Positions 9,048 through 13,686 of a stretch of 13,686 nucleotides of DNA are shown here, one piece after another. The stretch lies in assembly GCA_007125455.1 (NCBI GenBank), contig SLDE01000099.1:1-13686 (forward strand), read 5' to 3'. The position numbers were made by a program, and so were the translations under genes. A model generated the notes under the pieces. It searched no databases, had not been told where the DNA came from, and saw nothing but the letters and a program-made list of their open reading frames with translations. Numbering within the stretch: the stretch's first letter is position 1; each line of letters starts with the position of its first letter. The DNA comes from Ectothiorhodospiraceae bacterium (GTDB lineage Bacteria; Pseudomonadota; Gammaproteobacteria; Thiohalomonadales; Thiohalomonadaceae).

Positions 9048-9360
9048 ACAGTCCCGTTTGGCACATGCTGGGATTGAGACCGAATATTTCATAAATTACG
9101 CGCGCACCCCGCTGGCCTCTTGACTGCCCAGCAGATTTCCTTCGGTTGGGTGTATGAATATGGCTACCGGCATCCTGCCTCCCGCCAAACACCGTCCATC
9201 CATGGACATGACTACACCACGCCTTCAGAAAATGCACTGAACAATCAATATCCTGCGCGATTATCGCCCGAATTCATAAAACATTCGGTCAGGGACTTGC
9301 CGGACCATTCCCGCAAGATCCCCAGGGTCTTCCCGGACATTAAAGACCGGAAAGCCGCAC

Positions 9361-9389
9361 TTTATACCACAAGCGCCCTTGCTCAACAA
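9361..9389 (-). promoter_or_regulatory. Candidate rpsB promoter
   Basis: On the minus strand TTGTTG (9384-9389) and TATAAA (9361-9366) are separated by 17 nt, and a G/C-rich stretch GTGCGGC follows the -10. The spacing is ideal, the -10 matches five of six positions and the -35 three of six. A GC-rich discriminator is typical of growth-rate and ppGpp-controlled translation genes. The leader would be nearly 390 nt, which is long, so another promoter nearer rpsB is possible. Confidence 0.35.
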
Positions 9390-9402
9390 CGCTTATGACG
9401 CC

Positions 9403-9408
9403 ATTATA
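9403..9408 (-). promoter_or_regulatory. Consensus -10 hexamer TATAAT, minus strand
   Basis: A perfect TATAAT on the minus strand is followed by GGCGTC. There is no good -35 at 16-18 nt; TTGGCT is only 14 nt upstream. It may be a further upstream promoter of the rpsB operon or a chance match. A similar GATAAT followed by CGCGC lies at 9260-9265, also without a clear -35. Confidence 0.25.
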
Positions 9409-9480
9409 GGGCCAAGCCAACCAGCCAAAACCGGTAGCTGATGCACAGGGCTACCCGGTCCCAGGAGGAATCCCTTTTCG

Positions 9481-10248
9481 ATGAGCGTCAAGATCAAAAC
9501 CCCGCAGGAGATTGAAAAAATGCGGGTTGCCGGTCGTCTTGCAGCCGAAGTACTGGAGATGATCGCCCCCCATGTGCAGCCCGGCATCACGACCGACGAG
9601 TTAAACCGGATCTGCCACGAGTATATCGTCAACGAACAAGGGGCGATCCCTGCCCCGCTCAACTACCACGGTTTCCCCAAGTCGATCTGCGCCTCGGTCA
9701 ACCATGTGGTCTGCCACGGCATCCCCGGCGACAAGCGCCTGAAAAAGGGCGACATACTCAACCTGGATATCACCGTGATCAAGGATGGCTACCATGGCGA
9801 TACCAGCCAAATGTTCTTTATCGGCGAGCCCTCGGTCAAGGCGCGTCGCCTCACCGAGGTGGCCCATGAGTGCCTGCTGCGCGGGATCGAGATGGTCCGC
9901 CCTGGCATCACCCTGGGGGATCTCGGCCACGCCATCCAGCGCCATGCCGAATCGCATAACTTCACCATCGTGCGTGAATACTGCGGCCACGGCATCGGCA
10001 AGGAGTTCCATGAGGATCCCCAGGTGCTGCACTATGGCAGCCCCGGCACCGGCCTGACGCTTGAAGCGGGCATGACCTTCACCATCGAGCCGATGGTCAA
10101 CGCCGGTAAACGCAACGTCACCCTGATGCGCGATGGCTGGACCGTGATCACCAAGGACCGCAGCCTCTCCGCCCAGTGGGAACACACCCTGCTGGTGACC
10201 CCCGAAGGCTGCGAGGTATTGACCCGGCGCAAGGACGAGAACTTCTAA
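9481..10248 (+). CDS. map: Methionine aminopeptidase, type I
   Basis: This 255-residue cytosolic metalloprotease removes the initiator methionine from nascent proteins after deformylation. All five pita-bread-fold metal ligands are present: Asp96 (LNLDITV), Asp107 (GDTSQMF), His170 (CGHGIG), Glu203 (FTIEPM) and Glu234 (QWEHT). The substrate-contacting His79 (VVCHGIP) is also there. Length and the lack of an N-terminal extension fit the bacterial type Ia form. The ATG follows AGGAGGAA by 10 nt. It diverges from rpsB and is followed 13 nt later by glnD, the same pair and orientation as in E. coli and many other gammaproteobacteria. Confidence 0.98.
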   Translation: MSVKIKTPQEIEKMRVAGRLAAEVLEMIAPHVQPGITTDELNRICHEYIVNEQGAIPAPLNYHGFPKSICASVNHVVCHGIPGDKRLKKGDILNLDITVIKDGYHGDTSQMFFIGEPSVKARRLTEVAHECLLRGIEMVRPGITLGDLGHAIQRHAESHNFTIVREYCGHGIGKEFHEDPQVLHYGSPGTGLTLEAGMTFTIEPMVNAGKRNVTLMRDGWTVITKDRSLSAQWEHTLLVTPEGCEVLTRRKDENF

Positions 10249-10261
10249 AGCAAAGGCCCCC

Positions 10262-12910
10262 ATGCCCCCCACCCCACTATTCGATCCGCCGCACTTCGCG
10301 GCCGCCCTCAAGAGCAGCAGCCAGCCCCTCAAACTCTTTCGCGAGGCGCTGGCGCATGCCCGCAATGCGCTGGAATACCGTTTTCTTGAGGGGGAGCAGG
10401 TCAGTAGCCTGGTCAGCCACCACGCCGCCTTCATCGACCAAATCCTGCAACAGGCCTGGACGCTCAAACTGGGCGATAGCGAGCGGCGTGCGCGGATCGC
10501 CTTAATCGCGGTGGGCGGCTACGGGCGTGGTGAACTCCACCCCCACTCAGATATCGACCTAATGATCCTCGCCAGCGAGGAGACACTGGGCCAGGCCGGT
10601 GCCGAGCTGGAGGCCTTTTTGCTGTTCCTGTGGGATATCGGGCTGGAGGTGGGGCACAGCGTACGCACCCTGCAAGACTGCGTGGAACAGGGCCGCGCCG
10701 ACATCACCGTCGTCACAAACCTGATGGAGGCGCGCCTGTTGCACGGCCCCGCTGAGCTGTTCGAGCAGATGCGCGAACAGACCAGTCAGCGCCATATTTG
10801 GCCTGGCCGCGACTTCTTTCAGGCCAAGTGGAACGAACAAATCGCCCGCCACCGCAAGTTTCACGATACCGCCTTCAACCTGGAACCCAACATCAAGGAG
10901 GGGCCGGGGGGACTGCGTGACATCCAGACTATCGGCTGGGTGGCCAAGCGCCACTTTGGTGCCGAGACCCTCGCTGACCTGCTCAGTCACGGCTTTCTCA
11001 ATCAGGCGGAGTACCAGGAGCTGCAACGGGGCCAGGAGTTCCTCTGGCGGGTCCGCTACGGGCTACACCTAATCGCCGGGCGACGGGAAGATCGCCTGCT
11101 GTTCGACCACCAGCGCAAACTGGCCCAGCAATTTGGCTATCGCGACCGGGATTCGCGCCTGGCGGTGGAGCACTTCATGAAGGACTACTACCGCACCATC
11201 CTGGAGTTGGGGCGACTCAACGAGATGCTGCTGCAACTCTTTCAGGAGGAGATCCTCTACACCGACGAGCGCCCCGAACCACAGCCGATCAACAGCCGCT
11301 TTCAGTCACGCCACGGCTTTATCGAGGTCACCGATGCACAGGTGTTCAAGCGCAGTCCCTTCGCCCTGCTAGAGCTGTTTCTGATCATGGCGCAACAGCC
11401 ACGCCTGCGTGGTGTACGCGCTGGCACCATCCGCCTGTTGCGCCAGCACCGCCACCTCATAGACGAAAGCTTCCGCCGCGACCTGCGTTGTCGCAGCCTG
11501 TTCATGGAGCTGCTGCGTCAACCCCAGGGGATCACCCACGAACTGCGCCGGATGAATCGCTACGGGATCCTGGCCGCCTACCTGCCCGAGTTTGGTCAGG
11601 TGGTCGGGCAGATGCAGCACGACCTGTTTCATGTATATACCGTAGACGAACATACCCTGTTTGTGGTGCGCAACCTGCGCCGCTTTACGGTGCCGGAATT
11701 TCACCACGAGTTCCCCCTGTGCAGCCGCATCAGCGAGCAGCTGCCCAAGCCGGAGTTGCTGTATATCGCCGGGCTGTTTCACGACATCGCCAAAGGACGC
11801 GGCGGCGATCACTCCGAACTGGGCGCGGTGGATGCCGAGGCCTTTTGCCGCCGCCACGACCTGAGCGACTACGATACCCACCTGGTCAACTGGTTGATCC
11901 GCCACCATCTGCTGATGTCCACCACCGCCCAGCGCAAAGACATCTCCGATCCGGACGTCATCAACGCCTTTGCCAGCCAGGTAGGTAGCCAGGTGTACCT
12001 CAACTACCTCTACCTGCTCACCGTGGCCGACATCCGTGCCACCAGCCCCAATGTCTGGAACAGCTGGAAGGACGCCCTGCTGGCCGAGCTCTACCACAGT
12101 ACCCACAAGGCGCTGCGACGCGGCCTGTCCAATCCGGTTGCCGAAGGCGAGCTGATCGCCGAACACATGGCGGATGCGCTGCGCCTGCTCTCGCTACAAC
12201 GGATACCGGAACAGGCAGTGCGCGCCCTGTGGCAACGTATCAATCAGGAATACTTTCTGCGCTACAACGGTGCCGAGATCGCCTGGCACACCCAGGGGAT
12301 CCTCCAGCATGAAGGCGACGAACCGCTGGTGCAGTTACGCCAGATCACCGAACGGGGCGGCACCGAGATCTTCCTCTATACCCCGATCCGCCTGCACCAG
12401 TTCACCACCAGTACCACCCTGCTCGATCAGCTGGGCCTGAACATCGTCGCGGCACGCATCATACCCTCCCTCGACAACTACACCCTGGACACCTACATCG
12501 TACTGGAAGGCAATGGCCAGCCCATCCAGGGAAAGTACCGCCTGGAAGAGATCCGTCGCCAGTTACAGCACCTGCTCAGCCACCCGGAAGAGACCCCACG
12601 GCAGGTGCAACGCCAGATGGCACGTCAGCTCAAGCACTTCAACATCAAGACCCGGGTACTGTTCCACGAAGACCCCAATCAGGAACATACCATCATGGAG
12701 GTGATCACCTCCGATCGCCCCGGCCTGCTCTCCTGCATCGCCCGCGCCCTGGCTGGCTGCGGGGTGCAACTAAAGACCGCCAAGATCGCCACCTTTGGTG
12801 AACGGGTGGAGGATATCTTCTTCATCACCAATAGCCAGGGCCAGCCCCTTGGCGACGAGCAACAGCAGCAGTGTTTGATCGAAGGGATCGTCGCGGCACT
12901 GGAAGATTGA
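10262..12910 (+). CDS. glnD: GlnD, bifunctional PII uridylyltransferase/uridylyl-removing enzyme
   Basis: This 882-residue cytosolic glutamine sensor is close to the usual 850-900. The nucleotidyltransferase domain has GGYGRGELHPHSDIDLMIL (85-103), with Asp97 and Asp99 as the catalytic pair. The linker segment EPNIKEGPGGLRDIQTI (208-224) is typical. The HD domain, for removing UMP, carries His507-Asp508 in LFHDIAKGRGGDH, plus His464 and Asp590. Two C-terminal ACT domains, about 701-780 and 808-882 (the second starting at HTIMEVITSDRPGLLSCIARAL), bind glutamine. When glutamine is low GlnD uridylylates PII (GlnB/GlnK); when it is high it removes UMP, tuning glutamine synthetase and NtrBC. Both active sites appear intact. 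It follows map by 13 nt with only a weak ribosome site, suggesting co-transcription. Confidence 0.98.
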   Translation: MPPTPLFDPPHFAAALKSSSQPLKLFREALAHARNALEYRFLEGEQVSSLVSHHAAFIDQILQQAWTLKLGDSERRARIALIAVGGYGRGELHPHSDIDLMILASEETLGQAGAELEAFLLFLWDIGLEVGHSVRTLQDCVEQGRADITVVTNLMEARLLHGPAELFEQMREQTSQRHIWPGRDFFQAKWNEQIARHRKFHDTAFNLEPNIKEGPGGLRDIQTIGWVAKRHFGAETLADLLSHGFLNQAEYQELQRGQEFLWRVRYGLHLIAGRREDRLLFDHQRKLAQQFGYRDRDSRLAVEHFMKDYYRTILELGRLNEMLLQLFQEEILYTDERPEPQPINSRFQSRHGFIEVTDAQVFKRSPFALLELFLIMAQQPRLRGVRAGTIRLLRQHRHLIDESFRRDLRCRSLFMELLRQPQGITHELRRMNRYGILAAYLPEFGQVVGQMQHDLFHVYTVDEHTLFVVRNLRRFTVPEFHHEFPLCSRISEQLPKPELLYIAGLFHDIAKGRGGDHSELGAVDAEAFCRRHDLSDYDTHLVNWLIRHHLLMSTTAQRKDISDPDVINAFASQVGSQVYLNYLYLLTVADIRATSPNVWNSWKDALLAELYHSTHKALRRGLSNPVAEGELIAEHMADALRLLSLQRIPEQAVRALWQRINQEYFLRYNGAEIAWHTQGILQHEGDEPLVQLRQITERGGTEIFLYTPIRLHQFTTSTTLLDQLGLNIVAARIIPSLDNYTLDTYIVLEGNGQPIQGKYRLEEIRRQLQHLLSHPEETPRQVQRQMARQLKHFNIKTRVLFHEDPNQEHTIMEVITSDRPGLLSCIARALAGCGVQLKTAKIATFGERVEDIFFITNSQGQPLGDEQQQQCLIEGIVAALED

Positions 12911-12939
12911 GGCGCTCGCCACGCATTTCCCGCCCCCCC

Positions 12940-12958
12940 CTAGCAGGCTGTTGTTGTC
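12940..12958 (+). repeat. Left terminal inverted repeat
   Basis: This 19-bp arm matches the right arm perfectly in inverse orientation. It is preceded by a run of eight C (12933-12940), whose last C is the first base of the arm. Confidence 0.85.
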
Positions 12959-13008
12959 GCTCAGGCGAGTGCGAGAGAAGGCAAAATCGGGCGAGCATTT
13001 TGCCGGGA

Positions 13009-13031
13009 ACGTTTTGCCTGGAGCAAAACGT
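13009..13031. repeat. Perfect 9-bp hairpin inside the element
   Basis: ACGTTTTGC and GCAAAACGT flank a 5-nt loop. It is the longest of the internal palindromes. No T-tract follows on either strand, so it is not a standard intrinsic terminator. Confidence 0.7.
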
Positions 13032-13165
13032 CACCGCCGAAGGCGGGTGCGAGGCACGAAGGACAGGATGTCCGTAGTAGCAAAATGGAACAGCCGCAGG
13101 CTGGCCCGTTGTCAGGGCAAAGCCCATGGATGGGCGTTGTAACGCCCTATCGCGCCGCATGAGTA

Positions 13166-13184
13166 GACAACAACAGCCTGCTAG
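13166..13184 (-). repeat. Right terminal inverted repeat
   Basis: This 19-bp arm is the reverse complement of 12940-12958. Its last four bases, CTAG, contain the stop codon (TAG on the minus strand) of the membrane-protein gene to the right. Confidence 0.85.
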
Positions 13185-13686
13185 TTAACCAGCCCGCTCA
13201 ACCGCCACCCGCCCAACAGCATCAGGATCACCCCACTGACCACGATCAAATAAGGCAAGGTACGATGGGCAAAGTGGCTAATCTTCCCGCTCAACCAACC
13301 AAACAGGCTCTGGCTGCGCTCTGGCCACAACACCCGCAGTAACACCATCCCACACAGCGGCAGGATGTAAAACAGGTTGTACCACAGCAGCCAGGGCAGT
13401 TGAGTTGCAAGGGTATCGGCGTGTAACACGATCAGGCTGATGGCCATATTGTGGCGCGGATCGGTGGGGGCGTAGAGCAGGCCGATCACCGTCCCCAACA
13501 CAAACACCGCCCACGGGCTGATCCGCCGTGGGGGACGAAACACCACCTCCCGCGCCGGACGGTGGATGGTATGTAATGCAACAGCGGCCAACAGGGCCCC
13601 GGCGATCAGTTGCAACAGACCGATAGAAAAGGGGTCGAACAGGGGCGCCAGGCGCTCGAACAGCACCCGCCAGCCATGCAGCAGGA
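13181..13686 (-). CDS. Polytopic membrane protein of uncertain family (5' end outside the window)
   Basis: The frame is open to the right edge. A GTG at 13666 would give 161 residues (VLFERLAPLFDPFSIG...), but the frame continues upstream as LLHGWR, so the true start is probably beyond the window. Hydrophobic segments lie at about 14-33, 51-66, 92-112 and 138-153, counted from the GTG. Notable features are LYAPTDPRHNMAISLI (64-79) and WYNLFYILPL (95-104), a pattern that reminds me of the LysE/CcdA-like and GAP (SfLAP) groups of small inner-membrane transporters; this resemblance is from memory and weak. No catalytic motif is seen, so I assign no function. It is convergent with glnD, and its TAG stop lies in the terminal repeat of the adjacent element, leaving the C-terminus as GLVN. 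Confidence 0.8.
   Translation of the reverse strand, partial: LLHGWRVLFERLAPLFDPFSIGLLQLIAGALLAAVALHTIHRPAREVVFRPPRRISPWAVFVLGTVIGLLYAPTDPRHNMAISLIVLHADTLATQLPWLLWYNLFYILPLCGMVLLRVLWPERSQSLFGWLSGKISHFAHRTLPYLIVVSGVILMLLGGWRLSGLVN

Larger units (their letters stand above)
8969..9480. other. Divergent control region between rpsB and map
   Basis: These 512 bp lie between the divergently read rpsB and map genes. Small ORFs cross the region on both strands (for example 9120-9398 plus and 8998-9237 minus), but neither has a recognisable domain or ribosome site, so I treat the region as non-coding. It is more A/T-rich in patches than the flanking genes and contains several -10-like hexamers on the minus strand and a nested hairpin near rpsB, listed separately. 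For map I see only a poor plus-strand match (TTGCTC at 9379, 17 nt, CATTAT at 9402-9407), and the strong ribosome site AGGAGGAA at 9463-9470. Confidence 0.6.
12940..13184. mobile_element. MITE-like non-coding element with 19-bp terminal inverted repeats
   Basis: The left end CTAGCAGGCTGTTGTTGTC (12940-12958) is exactly the reverse complement of the right end (13166-13184). Just inside, the match continues imperfectly (CTCAGGCGAGTGCGA against CTCATGCGGCGCGA). The 245-bp unit carries no credible gene or transposase. Both ends finish in CTAG, so the target duplication could be TA (as for IS630/Tc1-type elements) or CTAG; the two cannot be told apart here. Internal perfect hairpins are numerous: 12980-13004, 13009-13031, 13034-13046, 13061-13073, 13091-13103, 13122-13135 and 13132-13147. 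It sits between convergent genes, 29 bp after the glnD stop. I do not recognise a named family. It might also serve as a bidirectional transcription barrier, which is inference. Confidence 0.75.

Noticed and set aside
8998..9237. 79-residue minus-strand ORF upstream of rpsB
   Set aside because: No Shine-Dalgarno and no recognisable domain; it covers the likely rpsB leader.
9120..9398. 92-residue plus-strand ORF upstream of map
   Set aside because: No ribosome site, no recognisable domain, composition unlike the neighbouring proteins, and it overlaps the candidate rpsB promoters.
9601..10467. 288-residue minus-strand ORF opposite map and glnD
   Set aside because: Long antisense frame across map, whose catalytic residues are all intact on the plus strand; antisense open frames are common in GC-rich genes.
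11369..12166. 265-residue minus-strand ORF opposite glnD
   Set aside because: Antisense to the conserved HD region of GlnD, with no domain of its own.
12871..13142. Short ORFs crossing the repeat element (12871-13077, 12951-13142)
   Set aside because: No ribosome sites; the sequence is dominated by palindromes and terminal repeats, so coding is unlikely.
12940..13184. CRISPR or tandem-repeat interpretation of the repeat region
   Set aside because: There are no regularly spaced direct repeats; the repeats are inverted and occur once at each end.

Overview
The window is a core-chromosome segment of a gammaproteobacterium. Its gene order is the classic envelope/translation cluster rpsB-tsf-pyrH-frr-uppS-cdsA-dxr-rseP-bamA, read here on the minus strand, with map-glnD diverging from it on the plus strand. 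Coding is dense and GC-rich, the intergenic gaps are short, and the proteins match the usual proteobacterial lengths. The DXP/MEP isoprenoid enzyme Dxr, RseP, BamA (outer membrane) and GlnD together mark a Gram-negative proteobacterium. I cannot name the genus from sequence alone.

Layout. Positions 1-1596 (minus) hold the N-terminal 532 codons of bamA, which runs off the left edge. Going rightward, and so upstream in the transcript, come rseP, dxr, cdsA and uppS. These are very tightly packed: uppS/cdsA and cdsA/dxr overlap, dxr/rseP are 10 nt apart and rseP/bamA 25 nt apart. A 180-nt spacer separates uppS from frr, followed by pyrH, tsf and rpsB. A strong symmetric hairpin flanked by A/T tracts (8163-8191) sits between rpsB and tsf. 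Positions 8969-9480 form a 512-bp divergent control region with candidate rpsB promoters and a possible S2 leader structure. On the plus strand, map (9481-10248) and glnD (10262-12910) form a two-gene unit.

After glnD lies the one accessory feature: a 245-bp non-coding element (12940-13184) bounded by 19-bp perfect inverted repeats and packed with short internal palindromes. It looks like a MITE-like or composite palindromic repeat inserted between convergent genes. The last gene (13181 to the right edge, minus) encodes part of a polytopic membrane protein of uncertain family, and its stop codon falls inside the right terminal repeat.

How the genes work together: rpsB, tsf and frr supply translation functions and pyrH supplies pyrimidine nucleotides. 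UppS and Dxr serve isoprenoid and undecaprenyl carrier synthesis, and CdsA serves phospholipid synthesis. RseP and BamA handle envelope stress signalling and outer-membrane protein assembly. Map removes initiator methionine and GlnD senses glutamine to control PII. Most of the window is ordinary conserved housekeeping DNA. I see no evidence for a new multi-gene system; the repeat element and its neighbour are the parts worth a second look.
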